Positions 35,606 to 50,600 of a stretch of 64,000 nucleotides of DNA are shown here, piece by piece. A model generated the notes under the pieces. It saw only the letters and a program-made list of their open reading frames with translations, was not told the DNA's origin and made no database searches. Made by a program: the position numbers and the translations under genes. Source of the DNA: Bimastos eiseni. Taxonomy: Eukaryota > Annelida > Clitellata > Crassiclitellata > Lumbricidae. Each line of letters begins with the position of its first letter. The first letter of the stretch is position 1. The DNA is taken from NCBI GenBank assembly GCA_959347315.1, contig OY365814.1, forward strand, positions 3,151,661-3,215,660, in the 5' to 3' direction.

Positions 35606-38600
35606 AAGAGAGAGTAGGACGGATGCTATGGTCTGCTTTGGTTTAGCGCTGAATCCGCTGAAACGAATTTAGGATCTACAGGAAGTGATTGATGTCATCG
35701 CACAATAACTTTTGCATTTATTATTAAAACGTTTACTTGCAATTTATGTACATTTTGCTTAAACTGTGAATTACTTACAGGGCCGTACCGAGGGCGGTGA
35801 CTTCGGTGCCGTGGTACATGGCGTAAGTATAGAAGGGGCGCAAATTTCAGGATGGAATAACTTTAATTATTCCATAAATTCCTTCTTTCTTGAAATACGT
35901 GAGAGCTCCAGATTAGGCCCTAATGCTTGGCACAGGGCGCAATTATAGCTTGGTACGGCCCTGATTATTTGTGCATACATGCAATTGTGTCGATCATGCT
36001 AATCGCTCGACATTTGCACTTGGTTGTTATATACTTCTCCGCGCATCGCGTCATGCATCTCATGTATGTGTAGTTTTCCATCTGACGACAATCACCATAC
36101 GGAGCAGGCAACATAGACAGCTACAAAGAAACAAGGAAAGATAAGTAAGTAAGTCAGTAAGTAAGTATATTCTTTATTACCGCCTCCGTATGCAGACGCA
36201 CTAAGGGTACATGAGAAAAACATTAAAAAACAATAGTAATTATACAAAAGTGATATAAATTTGTAAAAGAAAGTGTTAATTTCAGCCATTCATATCGAAT
36301 CCATACGCAGGTTTGCAATAATAAGTAAACGAAAAATAACACGAAAAGGGCCGGGATGAAACATCATCTGGAGTGATTAGAATGCAACCAGAGAGATGGT
36401 GTGTGCGCCAGACCGAATCGGGTCGATAGCGCCATCGGGTGGAAGGTGCTGACTCTGAGATATTAACGTCATAGAGTCGGAATTGAAAGCGAACTGGGCG
36501 CAGTTGGCCAGCCGAGGGCAATCATCGATATGAGGCAGCGTCGGTAAAATGTTGAGTGTCGGTTTCGGTTGAAGATGTAAGTTAGACGACCTGCGCGCAT
36601 GAACTATGTCCAGCGACCGACAGGCGACGCCAATCATCCGATCTTCCAAAATAACGTCGGGGAAAGGCGCACGTGGGTTTAAAGTATAGGTCACTGGCAG
36701 TGTGCCAACGGTACGAGGTCGAATGAAATATGTTGTTATCTCACCAAAAAGATGCGTAAAGTGATATAAAAGTTCAGCGTCACTTACCAGGAACAGACAA
36801 CTTCAACATATCCAAAGATGACCGAAACAGTCCGCACCCAGGCGCCAAAAACCGACTTAGACTGTCAAGTCATATAACGCATCCATAACGATGCGTTCCA
36901 ATTATATTTGCGACCAACGACACCAGCCACCTGGCGAACTGATGGTTAGGTTGGTTACAGTTTAACCACAGTGCGTGATATTAGCGTCACCCCCCCCCCT
37001 TTTATCCAGGCTTGCGACTGGCACTGCTGGACAAATGAAGACTTTATCGTGATCGTTCAATTAGAAACCTCTGTTCCTTCAACCTATCACAACACAGATT
37101 ACAAATTTAGCATAGTCCCACACCCAATAAGATTCGTCGTCACTAATCTATCTATATTATTACCTAAGTCACGTGCTTTGTCCGTCACTTCTAAGACGAG
37201 TCGTTGGACAGAAGTTTACCTAAATATTTGAAGTTGACCTAGATATTTGCCGCGCAAAAGCGCGTGATTGGACAGAAGTTTACCTAGAATATTGAACGCA
37301 AAAGTCACTGTAGACATGCGTTCGATTCAAGTTTCAAAACATCTATGTAACTTTATACATGTTTGCAGTTATTAAACTTAAATTCATCGTGTAATGTAAA
37401 TGTATTTGCAGTTAGTAACATAAAAGGCACACTTATTGGATGAAACTCGATTTTGAATCGGTTGAATCGCCGTTACTAATACGGGTGTCAACGTTTTTTC
37501 AGAGAGCGTTTCACGGGTAAACATTGAGACGGCCGCAGTTGCTTTTCGTTGCCTTCGAGGCGCAAGTTGTAGCTTTTCTGTGCAATGGGAATAAACGGGT
37601 TGAGTCGTGAGCTATCATATTTTCGGACCTGTGATTCTTCACAGGTTAACAGCTAGTCGAAGGTTCGATGGTCAGACGATCAACGGCCGGAGGCGTTACA
37701 TTAGTGAAGCACGTTCTTACCAAAATAGAAATTTGACTGATGCAAATTAGGCTACTATTGCGTAAATGAATTCTTGATGAAAAAAATTATCGTTGCTTAA
37801 ACAGAAGATGGAGTGATGAGAAATGTTACAACGTAGGCCTACAACGTAAGCTGACTGTTAATTGATCAAACTATTTTTTTGCGTAAGTGAAGCTGGGTTG
37901 CTGAAAAATCACGTTGTCAGTTGAAGTTGAATTAAGTTAGAATAATGAAACTAATAATATCAACAGAAGCTGAAACAATGCTCGAACTACAGGGTAGACC
38001 AAAAAGGTATCCCCTTAAAAACCTGTTGCTGCACTCATTAAAAGTGATATAACTTAACTTCTGTTCTGCATGAGATATTTAAGTCAATTTCGATCGGTAT
38101 AAGCAAATTTGAGTTAGTTTTGAGTTGGCAAAATTTCATTTTAAGAATCATACCTTTGGCCGAAATATTGGCCAAAGACCTGAGAAATTACTTCTTTTAG
38201 CCCACCCAGTAAATGGCGTTGAAGTCCCTACAAATGAGGAATCTAGTGTAGTACCGTCAGAAGGACATGTCTGAAGACACTATGCGTTGTTTACAGTGGC
38301 GTAACCATGCCCGGGCAATTACGGGCAATGTATAATATTTTATTACATTGGACGACTAATTTAATTCGCTAAAACAAGAGACTATCCAACGAGGAATTAA
38401 GCCCCTACCACAAAGGCATGCATGAAAAATAAATTGGCTATAATTATTTTTCATAATCCACATTCACTTCGCTGAAAGTGGAAGGTATCCGTCATGGTTA
38501 CCTGACAATTCGGCGAATGACAATTTGGGGCAGAAAAGTAGCCTGTCAGATATTAAGCTGATCGGATCGATAATAAGGTAAGCGATGAAGTGAATAAAAA

Positions 38601-41600
38601 ATTTCTGACGTTTAACTTACATTTCTAAGTGAGAATGAAATTGACGATGAAACGCCAACTCCAACTCTGAATCCTACGGAGGTCATCAAAGGAGCATCCT
38701 TTTCATCGTGCAACACAACCTACAGAAAACTCCTGTTCTAAAACAGTGTCCGAAACAGGATGTCGTATGCATTGATTTCTGATAATGTTTTAAGATACTT
38801 ACTATCTTAATTTATTGCTATGCATAATTATATTCATCGTGAAATAACTCGAGATTGCACTCTATGTAGTGATGGGCTTGTACATTATTCAACTAATCGC
38901 AGTATGGGGGGGCTGGTTGGGTTTTATATTGATGTGAAGTCTTACTTGTGTTAATAAATCAATTATATCTAGTTTGTTTCTATGTAACAATTCCGGTGCG
39001 GGGAGCGATCAGTGGTGGGGCTAACACAGGAGGTGCATATTATTTTCAATTATAATATATTATATCGTAGCTGTACATAAATACCAGACTAAACTTGTAT
39101 TTGTGCAATCGAAAGACAGGCTTAAACGAGTTTGAATATCATAAGGGGGTGTTGGAAAAAAGAAAGACAGGCCCAAACGAGTTTGAATATCATAAGGGGG
39201 TGTTGGAATAAAGAAAGACTCTGGGTTAAACGTGTTTGAATATCATAAGGGGGTGTTGGAAAAAAGAAAGAAGGAGCGACAGGATTTAAGCTCTACACGT
39301 TTTGTTTTTCTTAGGAAATGATAAAATGATTTCCTAGATATCGGGAAACAATCCGGTTGCGCTAATTTAGTTTGAAAGATCATTTTGACTTTTGTGATTG
39401 TCGAACAATCTATTGTGAAACTGTCGTATATAAAGATATACCTTATTGATAAATGTGTATACAATTGTGATCGAAAGAGAACGTAAGAGAAGAAGTCAGT
39501 AGATTAAAATACCAAAGTGTCCCGTCCAACGTGTGCCATGGAAAGGATGATGGACCGACAATTGCAAACAATGCAAGAAATTCAGAAAACGTAACAAGAC
39601 AGATAGAACAAATATAAGAGAGCTCGGAAAGACGGACGAGACAAATACCAGAGAATAAATATGAATTTGGTGACTGAAGAGTTGATAGGTACTAAAATGC
39701 GAACGATGGAAATTGAGAAGAGAGTAACAAAAAGGTCATCGAGTGTAATGTAACGACAAATAGAAGCTGACGAGACGTTGCATGAAATTACTAATTCACA
39801 GACAGAAAGAAATCGCATAATTGATGCTGTAAATAGTTAATTTATATAGCGCCCAATAGTGCAATGACAGGCCATAATATCGAAACCGAACCTTTACTTC
39901 AGAGGGACAGCTGTAGCTTCCCTCAGTGGCGCCGCGCACAACTCCCTCAGGACCATTAGAGAGACAGGTACTGGGAAGGCGAGTGACGACCTAAGAATAT
40001 AGGAAGATAGAAGTAGGCTTAGAGAACGACTACGTAATGTGCCTCGAATAAACTTTAGGAACCTTGACCGTGCCTATGCACTCGTATCAAGACGTTAGTC
40101 CTATATCTGACTGTTAGAATGAACATCACTATGTATCAATCAGTATCAATCAATAGCTTATTATTTCCAATCAAGATAATATTTAGACGTTCCTACTTTT
40201 TTCATCAGAGTCAATGGGGGTTGGTAGCAAGAGGAGGACACAAGAGGCTAATTGCCCAGCAGAAAAGAAACACCTGCATATAGACCTACAGTCAAGGTGG
40301 TCAAGTCGAGCAGTAACAAACTTGACATCTTAAATAGAACGTTTGAAAATAATTATGCATATAAAGTAATCTCAACTAATCTTATCTAAGACTCGCACAT
40401 GTTGCACCGACTGGCCCGCACCCAAGGGCCGGATGCACGATCTATTAATAGTTCAAGGTCTTCCTATAATCAATTATGAATTATACTAGGCTGAGTTATT
40501 AATTGCATTAGTTTATATAGAATGCATGAGGAATGTTCTGAGTTTTGTTAAAGACAGAATGTTGCAGCGACCTCAGTGGGCAACGAGCACCAGATTGAAG
40601 GTTCCATACAAAGAATAAAAAACTCGCGGGTAATTTTTTTGGCGGGAGAAGAAGAAGCTCGAGTTAGGGTGCTATATAGGTCATTGGGAAATGCAACAGA
40701 ATGGAAGTTTTGGGTGGAGTACATTTTTGCGAAGCCATACATGAAGGAGACTGCTTGCTACTCTCTGCTTAAATTAATTCTTTGCTCTTGACACCAGAGA
40801 GAAAGTAATATCGCGAGGACAGTATTTTCCACCCTCGTCGCAGCGCTATGGGTTAGCAACAGAAGCGGAGGGTGGAAATAGGACAATATTGATAATGTCA
40901 TATCTCTTCCAGTGCATCAACCATGCTTGATAACTTTGTCAGAAGTCCGAAGCAGAAGTCAACGAGCTGCACGATCACCCTCTTCCACTGACCCATACGC
41001 CGAGCAGAAAATGATAGGATCGCATTACAAGATTGTACCAGAGCCAACACACCGACTGAGGGACAATGCTGGCGTAGAGCTTCATGCTTTATTTCAACAG
41101 GCAAGTTCTGTGCTGTATTTAGTAACATAATAAGTGCGGTGCTCTATCAAAAGCAGGCCAAAGTGAATCTAATTCAGCAGCAAGCAAGTCAATGAAATGA
41201 TCACCTACAAGAAATTTGAATTCCACATGTCTTACTGAATTACGCAATGTGGATGATTTTTCACACATTCTATATCAACAAAACTCAATTCAGACGAACA
41301 TTTGATGAATTCGAGAATCATTGCTTGATTGATCTGTTTTTCTCAGATATTTTTCGTTTCGCAGGAACTCGCAAATCTAGATTTTTGCTATTGGATATTT
41401 TGGTTTTGCACAACATAATATGATTCACAAAATAAATATAACCAATCAAAAGGTGTCGTAACAAAATGCTCTATCAAATCGGCGATTAATTTGATATTAT
41501 TCATCCATGTCAGAAAATTATAGATCAAATTGATCATCGTGAGGTTGTAATATTTTGATTGATACTCTTTCACCAAAAACCCGATACTGGTTAACAGCTG

Positions 41601-44600
41601 GTTGACATGAAAAATCCCAATGGTCAGTAAATATTACAAAAATTCTTAATAATTAATTAATCAATCTAAATGATAGCAATATCAGTATGGGAGTGCAGCA
41701 AATATTATGTGAAAATTTGCACATTAAACAGGCCAACCCTAAATCCACTGCCCGGAGAATTGGCAAGAAGAATATCAGACTGATTGAACCACAGCGCAAG
41801 GCGAAGTCCATAACTGGCTCCAGGTTGCGTTGTCACGTATTTTGCTGGAGCTAAACCACAAGAAAATACTTGAATGCTATTAGTAAATTTATCACAAACA
41901 AATGAAACTTCTCCGGAAATTATTATATTAGTAATGTAAGACAGCACAGTTTCTGGTCACATCTCCGTCAATTATTGTTCACGGTCCAATCACATTGTTC
42001 AACCCTTTCCTTATCCACCTTCACATTGCCCCGCCCTTCCGTCACCTCATCCCCCAAGTTTTAAAATCAGAAGTCACTGCTGTCACGCCTCTCTTGAGCT
42101 AACACACTCCAGTATCATCCGGTCCATTCGGTGAACTCACCAAAACCTCAACTCTTGGTATGAGTTGATGATTGCGGTTACGATATTTATCTGTTAAACA
42201 ATTTAAACATAGCATCGCGTGTGTGCCATTTTAATAAATATTAAATCGCAATAATCAAGGTGTGGAAAATAAGCAAAGAAGTCATCAACGTTAGCGTTCT
42301 ATCAATGTGCACCTTTGATGAGTTTTGGCGTCACTAAATCGTACAAAAAGACAAGAGAAATGTATTAAACTTAATGAGGAATTGCAAGCGTCTGAATTAC
42401 GCATTTTTCTTTACTGTTGGTATAATCTTTAATCTTCAATCGCTGGTGTTTCATTTAGTGGTCGCAACACACATCAAGACAATGTTAGATGTAGATTTTG
42501 ATATGCGTAACTACGTGATAGACCATCTCTGAAAATTGTATTCTGTTAATCAACCAGGCTAATCTGAAACTTCGTGTACACCATAGGTCTTCATTGTAGC
42601 AGTTGGATATTGATTTTTAACATCGGTTAAATGTCGCTCTTCTTGGTTTCCAAACAATGTAAATTTTGTAATATGATTACCTGGGTTGAATGTGAAGCAG
42701 TATCCCAATTCCGTTATAATCGTGTTAAACGAATCATTCAAATGACAGGGTACATTCCCGAATGAACACTGAAATATAATTATTAGCCATTCTCATAACG
42801 AGTTAGAATTACTAGGATAACAATAAAGTAGCGAATTCAGATTTTTGATTGGACCGTAAGTTTATACGTGTTGAGTGACTGGACTTTTCAGTTTGGCGCT
42901 TTTGCTCAACATTCAATTTGCGGGATACTTGCAATTTATGAATCTTTAATTTAGCAACTGCGGCAAATATTAGCTCACAGAACCGTGATGTGTAGACGGA
43001 AGTTCGAAAAGACCTTTGCTCGTAAACAAAAATAATAATGATCACACTGAAATTTATAGTAATCGGAAAGATCTAAAATCGCGTAGCCTATATATTTTAT
43101 CTGCATTACCATTTGCCAAGGGTTTTGTTTCGCGCAAATAATTTATCGAAGTGACTTTAGGACCGCCAGGCTGTCAGCTAGTTTGCAAAACTAGCGGACC
43201 GCCAGTCACGTGTTACGCATACGTGATTCCTGAAAGTGACTATTTTTGCACCCCAAACCAAAAATAACGGTGTGCGTACCCAAAAAACTTGTCAGAAACG
43301 TTGATTGGTAATTTATTTAATTAGAATAGACAATAGATTGTTATGATCAGAGCATTGGTCATAATATTTGTAATGAATTTTACTAAATTTATTGTAATAA
43401 AACATTTATTGTTGCACAATGTGCATAATAAAAGTAAAATTCTCTTATTTTATTTTCCATCTTCTCAACTAACATGAACATATGCTAATAGCCCCTAATT
43501 GTTCTAGTCATCAACATGGAAATTTAATAATTTTACTATGAGGACGGTGCCTGCTTGGATTTGTGCAATTCTGCAATATCACGCTTCATTAGTGTCAATG
43601 TTATACGTAGGCCCTATGTCTGGCTCAAGTTCAGGTTTCGATCTGTATCTGTTTTTCTTTATTGCAAGCATCACAGAGAATCCAGTTTCACAGAGATATG
43701 ACGTACTGAATGGAATCAAAAACTTCCCAGCTCTGTCAGAAATTGATTCATATTCTGTTCTTATTTTAAGCCAAAAAATCACTCAGCAAGTCATTGTTAA
43801 TTTGACTCTTCAATCGACCATCACATGAAAGCTCAATGAATTGATCTCTTTCCTCGGCAAAATAATGATTTCTTTTCTTTTCTTGCGTACTCCTTGGCAA
43901 CAGCTGTCGTACCCCCAGAGGTACTCGTCCCACCAGCTGGGAACTGCTGGCTTACGGTGTGCATCGCTTTGGGTTTCGTCTTCTTCCGTTTGGAGAAAGT
44001 AGCCTATGGTGGCGTTATGATTATTTTTTCTGTTTTGTAAATACGTTTTAAGTATGGGCATCTAATTATAATACCAGATCACAGGGATTACACACACCAT
44101 GCAAATGAGCTGTTCGTGTAAAAACAGGTAACTATGAATTCCGAACGAAGATGTTCTGGCCTCCTATCACTACTAATGTACTAACTGTATCTCAAATAAA
44201 TTCTCTACAGACTAATGAATTCATGTATAAGTACACTAATTACCAGTTTCCATCATGTTTTGATTACTACTTCATGGAAACCTCTGCCATAAATGCCTAC
44301 TAGATTCGCTCCATTGACACAGATCAACCTTTGGTAGAACAAAACTAGGCAATTCGCTATAAGATATTCTGGTCCTCTAATTTGGAATATAACTGCAATA
44401 TTCATTCATCTATCATGAACTACCAAAATATTCAGTAGCTGTTAAGTCTGAAGCGTGTACCTGATGTAGAAGGTGTATTTAAATCCTCTGCGGTACATAA
44501 TCAATACAAACCATATTGTTCTATTGCGGAGTTGGTCAAGGTTGATGACTCGAGTCATAAACTCGTAGTCGTAAGTGATAGTGCTAATTTGCAGTTTATG

Positions 44601-47600
44601 TGTATATAGGAGTATTGGGAGAAAATTGCACCGAGTTAAAAGATATTCACTCCAGACACTCATTTAATACAAGAAGTGTTTGGACAAGCGAAAGAATTTC
44701 AAGTTGTTCAGCTTAAGATTCGTTCGCCCGCCTTAGATGAGTCTATATTGTGTGGTTTGGTGGATTCCTTGTACAATGGCGTCGATGTATTAGTTGGAAA
44801 TGACCTTCCTTCTATTGTGCCTCTACATGTCTGGGTTTTGACACGAGAGCAGACTGCTAGACAGGTGCAGGTAGCAGGTGATCATTCATTCATTCACTTC
44901 GATAATTTATATGGCGCCTCTTCAAGAGGAACAATTCAGCTCAGCCACGGCGAAATAGATATGACTTTAGCAGCTTACAAAAGGAAGGTAGATCATTGTA
45001 AGGGGGATGACGGAGGGCAACCGGGAGCCCATTCCAGGTGGATGGATCAACCACTGAAAAAGCTCGACGCAGCAACGACGAGGGGGCTCTGGACAACAGA
45101 AGCTCCCTTAGCAGAAGAGCTCAGAGCTTCACGCGAAAGGAGTTCAGACAGCGGATGACACAGTTCAGTCAAGTAGGATGGCGCACAACCAGAGAGACAC
45201 CGCCAAACTAGTGTCGAAATGTGGAAAGTAATGCGCTGTTGAACCGGTAGCCAGTGAAGGACATCGCGCAAATATAAGCTGAAACCGGTGAAGATTTTGG
45301 TGATCAATCAGCCTTGACCGCTCATACGGAACAGTTGAGGGAACTGGAGCGCGAAGGCGAATTGTTTGAGGTCGTTTCAGAGTTATTTTCTTACGCTTCG
45401 ATTCTCGTTGAATTAGGATTAACTGTGACTCGCTTGCAGTTGATTGCTTTACAGAACGCTGATGTGTCGCAAAATAAATTGTTTGACCTAGCTCGTAGTC
45501 AAGCCCAAGAGGGTTAACGTTGCTTCTCCGAGTTATGCAATGGTGTGTTAACGCGCCGTTTTCACCGTTTGAGTTATTGTCTGGTCGTTACGTACACGGG
45601 TCATTACAACTGATTAAGGGCAACTGGTTGCATGATTGTGTGCTTTTGCGCATGAACAGGCAAAACATCATTGACGTTGTGCTGGACTTAGCCTACGTGA
45701 CACGATTAGAACTTCTTTATATATTGCGAATACAGGTGAGCTCGTACAGAAAGAGAAATCCAAACTTTGGTACGATACAAATGCTAAGCATGTGTCTTTT
45801 GCTGAAGGTGATCAGGTTTTTGTTTTGTTGCCTCTGATTGGTGAGCCATTACTGGCCAAGCATGCAGGACCTTACTTGATTGAGAAGCGTTTCGGCGAGG
45901 TGGATTACTTAACATCTGCACCTGACCGACGCAAATCAAAACAAGTTATGGATGACAATGACAATGTCACACTGAATGACGGACTCTATGAAGTGAATTT
46001 TCGTATTTCCAAAAACCGAAACACCCATCGATACAATGATTGAACGACTAAGTAAATTTTTATACAAATGACGTCATTTTGACGTAATAATTGGATGACA
46101 GGAACTATCATATTTCACTCGGTATTGGACACATATTCAGGATTAAAACGGTTTTCGAATATAAAAAATCGACGAATATTTACTACTCATTTTCATATTA
46201 GGCCTACCGTGGGGGTCCCTTTATTTCCGGACGCAGTTTATATAAGTTGTGCATTACATTGGCAATTTTAATGAATTATAGTTATATTAATAGTTATTTA
46301 TATTGCGAACTACATCTGTCATGCGCGTATAACGAACTTTGGTAGACGGTAGCTTAGGTTGGGAAACTTTTTTTCAACTATGGATGCTCTCTCAATTTTA
46401 AATAGAAGTTCTATTGATGAAAAGAAACCTTGCTTGAGCTTAAATCGAAGCTTGGATAATTAATGGAAACGTGTTTAATCAGACGCTGGAGGGACTAAAA
46501 TAATTTTGTTTACTAAGAAGTTGCATTGATGAAAAGAATATTATTGGTAAGTAGGAGCGGTATAGATGAGAAAATTCTGCTAAAGTGGAAGCGGGATCAA
46601 TAGAACTAATGTTGCTTAAGTTCAAACTGGATTGCCACAAAGAATTATGTTAAGCTGGAAGCTGGATCGAAGAAACAAATATCGCTTAAATAGAACTGGA
46701 TTGATGAAAACAATTTTTCTTCTTTAAATAGAAGTTGAATCGATGAAAAGATGTCAGTTTTTTTTCGACTGAGCAAAACATAGCCTGTTATTAACTTCTC
46801 GCTTTTGTTCAATTGTGTCGATGAATCGTCTGTACTGTTGTTTCTGTTTGATACTACCGTTAGTTAAACCGTAGTTTAAGCTGTCAAATTATTGTACATT
46901 TTTCGAGGCTATTAAATTATTTACATAGAAAGGACGGTCACTTTAGTAAATAGGAAACCTTTTAATTACAACTGTAGCTTAAGTAGAAGCTGGATTGATG
47001 AAAAGAATTGCTTAAATGGAAGCTGGATTGATGAAAATGTCATGCATACGTAGAAGCCGCTTTGATGCGAGAATGTCTATACGACGGATGTAAAAAAGTC
47101 GTGTACGCAAAAACTCGATCGAGGAAAAGAAATACACCTAAATTGAAGCTGAATTGATGAATAGAATTATACCTGAATGGAAGCTGGATTGATGAAAGGA
47201 AATATACCTACATGGAAGCAAGATTTCATTTGCTTTTGGTGTTTCTTAATTTAACAGCCTAAACTACGATTTAACCGTTTGCTATGGGCATAATTACGTG
47301 TTTACTTGTACATTGATGAGATTGTACATTATTTTAGCCGCTTGTAGCCTTTTACAGTTGTTATGCAGATGTGGTCGAAAACTTTTATGTTATCGACTTT
47401 CTTGGTTGGAGGTTTGTTATATAATTGTCCTCTGTTTAGGTCAACTGAGTCTGATCTCAATATATATTTGCTAGACTATTCCAGGACGACATCCCCAGTT
47501 GTCAAGCACCGTAGACAGGGCATTTTATAATCCAATCGTTCGTGAATGTGAAACAAATGCCGTTACTTCCCGATGCGAGTACTTGGTGATGACACCCAGC

Positions 47601-50600
47601 AAACGTAGTCCAAGGTAAACGTGAAATATCCAGTTCGCAACGATAAGTTATCTCAAACACTTCGCTATCGTAAGATATAATTCAAATCGCAGTCTATTAA
47701 TGTTTTCAAACGCTCGACGACAGGCTTCGTACTTCCTCGACGATTTATGGTCAATCGCTCCACTTGCTATACACATCGACTAAGAAAAGTCCGACGATCA
47801 TGATGATCCATCAAGCTCCTTTTCTACCACAACTTGAGTTAGCAATCCGAAATACGAAAAATCGCAACCTACTCGCTTTACATTTCCTGCTCAAATTGAC
47901 TTCTTCAACACTTGAAATTCCATCTATGAGTTCGTAATTCGGCCTAGTATCTTCTCATTGGTTGATCCAGTCAACGACTGGGTCAACCAATAATCACGAC
48001 GAATATGTGGTTCAGTTCATAATGGTGCGTTATCTCATTAAATTAAATTAAATTAATTTGCCGTTCAGAATTAACTAAACTTGTGCCATCACTAAATTAA
48101 ACTTGCTTATTTTATGCTTACCTATATTAAATAATCAACAGTTTATTTGGATAAGAGGAGCAACGCTACAAAGCTAATGCTCAATAGGAGAGATCAGAAC
48201 GTGCTTCACTGTTGTTTAGTTATGACTTGTGTGTCTTGAGACGGTGATCTCATTTTGCGTATTTTGAAAAGCCAACGCCTCTCTTTGTGTAGTTAAGATA
48301 TCTTGAAGACGATCTTGCTTCTTCTCCTGTTGCTGCTTCGTCTCCACCGTGTGTACGAGCTGCTTTCCACGTTGTATCGCTTCGACTTCCGTCCTGTTGA
48401 CGACTGGTGGCTGTTCCACTTGAAGTCAAACTTAAGTGTTCATGTTACTTTTTTAACCCAGATAAAATTCTTAATTATACTTTTCAAAAATCAACGCCTA
48501 GCGAATCATTGTTTTACTAGTGGCATACGACAATATGGGCCCTATATATACATATATATAATATATATATAAATATATAAATATATATATATTAAGGTGC
48601 TTCTAAAAAGGAAAAGTTTAATAAAGGCATTCTCCAACCCACCACTCTGTTTCATTAGCTCTAAAAATTATACAATTCAATTTTTATTAAAAACAAACAA
48701 TATTTAGAACTTGACCAAAGCGCCCAAAGTTTTTACAAAATGCTCATTGGTTCTTCAAAATTCGACTGTTGTTAACGTGCAACTTTTGCTGCTATATTGC
48801 AGTTTTTTGACTTGGCTTGCATAATGGCTTCTGCTTTGGTTGAAGCTGAAATTAAGCTTCTATGGTGCTCAACAACCTCTGGGAGGTACTGCTTATGCTC
48901 CTCGTTTCTGGTAATGGAAGAGTAGAATTCCTGAATGAGGACAACTCAACGCTCAGCCAGGTCATTGACGACTTTCAAGGAAGGACACATTTCCAGACTT
49001 CTGCTATATTCTGGCTGGTATTCCAATTTGCTTGGATAAAATTCCAGAAATGTCTCATCCAGGTTAAGAATCCTGAAGAGTTGCATGGTTGATTTTGTGA
49101 CAAAATCGTGTAAACCTTTGCTCACAAGTTCATTGAATGGCAAGTTGTGTTTCAGAGGATTATCAGCACCATCATTATGTTTCAGGGCAGTTACCATCAT
49201 TCTCTTTTCGTTGAAGGACACGTTCTTGTCAAAGCTTATCAGCTGCTAAGACAAATACCACAGAAGGCGGCTGAATGCTGTGGTCCATGTTTTCATACAG
49301 AGATAACTCACGAAGAAGAGCAAAATCGCTTTTATGCTCTCCAGTTGCCGATGAACTCTGATCCACGACGAGATATCATTTGGTCTATGAGTAAATGGTA
49401 ACTGGTTTTGGAACAACCACATCTTTATACAATATGTGGCCCTTGCCATCCAACGAGCACGGTGAACTGCCCCAGGATGCAAGAAATGTATACCTCGATA
49501 AAGAACAGCTCAAAATAAAATGATAGTGAGCTCCAAAAGTTGACGATAGTCGTCTCGCTAAGTTTAAAATTGTCCAAATTTCATCATGAGTCTGACACAT
49601 GCTCCACCTTTGACTCCTGTATTCGAAGCAGTAGAGTAAAAACATAAACCTCTGACACGTTCCCCTAATTCCCATTCATCTGTGGTTTGCATAATTTCAT
49701 GAGCCATAGTAGCTGCTGTTCCGTCGTGGAGTTTTGGAACAGATAGCAGTTTTATGAGCTTTGACTTGATACTAGAATAGGAAGCCCGTCAACTTTCCCT
49801 CTTCCAGGTGCTGTGAAGTCATGCATGATCTTTTCATCCCAGTGTAGCACTAACGGAACTGTGGGGTCAAAAGATGCATTGACTTCAGAAGCAAACTAGT
49901 GTCATTGTTTGATTCTTGCTCTCCTGGTACTAATAATAAGCTCATCCACTTTCTGTGAGTATTTTCCAACAGCAGCCATCGATGAAAATACATGAGCAGC
50001 CTTATAAAAATCAAAATCGTTTGGTCGAGTTCTAAACATTGTTCAAACTAAACAATATATATATATATATATATATCCAGTGCAATGCGATTGAAAGTAA
50101 TGGAATATGATGATCTTACCTCTATCAGCGAATCGTCCATTTTAATGAGTGTATTCTCGTAGACAAACTCCCAGTCCAAATTTTGTGGAAATTTAGTTGT
50201 TGGCTGAACACCAATGAGTCCGATGACTTGCTGGACATCAATGACTCCCATGTCTATAATTGTCGGGAATTTGAGTTTGGCTAGATCTTGAAATAGCGGA
50301 CCTTAAACAGTTTGAGAATGCTTTATCACGAATATATTCGTTGTTGGAATCGGATCAAACAGAAAGATTTATATCACCATAATGAGAATTCCTAAAACAA
50401 ACTTAATATGTGAATTCCACGCAATCTTCTGATAAGCATGGAATATCAACACCTGCGGCTGCCTATTGTTGATGTTATTGTTGCTATTATTATTATTTTT
50501 CATGGCCTGAGGTACTTAATTCCCCAAGGACTTAAAGATTATTAATATGTTAAAACCGTTGTCCGGATGGTCAGGCCTCGTCTTCTGGGGGTGAGGGAAT

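Noticed and set aside
36377..36694. 105-residue minus ORF as a host gene
   Set aside because: It adjoins a LINE-like 3' tail, has no start context or splice partner, and no recognised domain.
38296..38340. cagtggcgtaacc-type hAT terminus
   Set aside because: No inverted partner was found within several kb, so an element cannot be delimited.
41388..41576. Minus ORF as a gene A exon between exons 4 and 5
   Set aside because: It resembles no DEG/ENaC segment, and exons 4 and 5 already join with canonical spacing.
43810..44061. Minus ORF upstream of the hAT fragment as its N-terminal continuation
   Set aside because: It is in a different frame from the conserved hAT reading and shows no hAT motif. 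The true upstream reading is the RDQFIELSCDGR frame, which ends about 43850.
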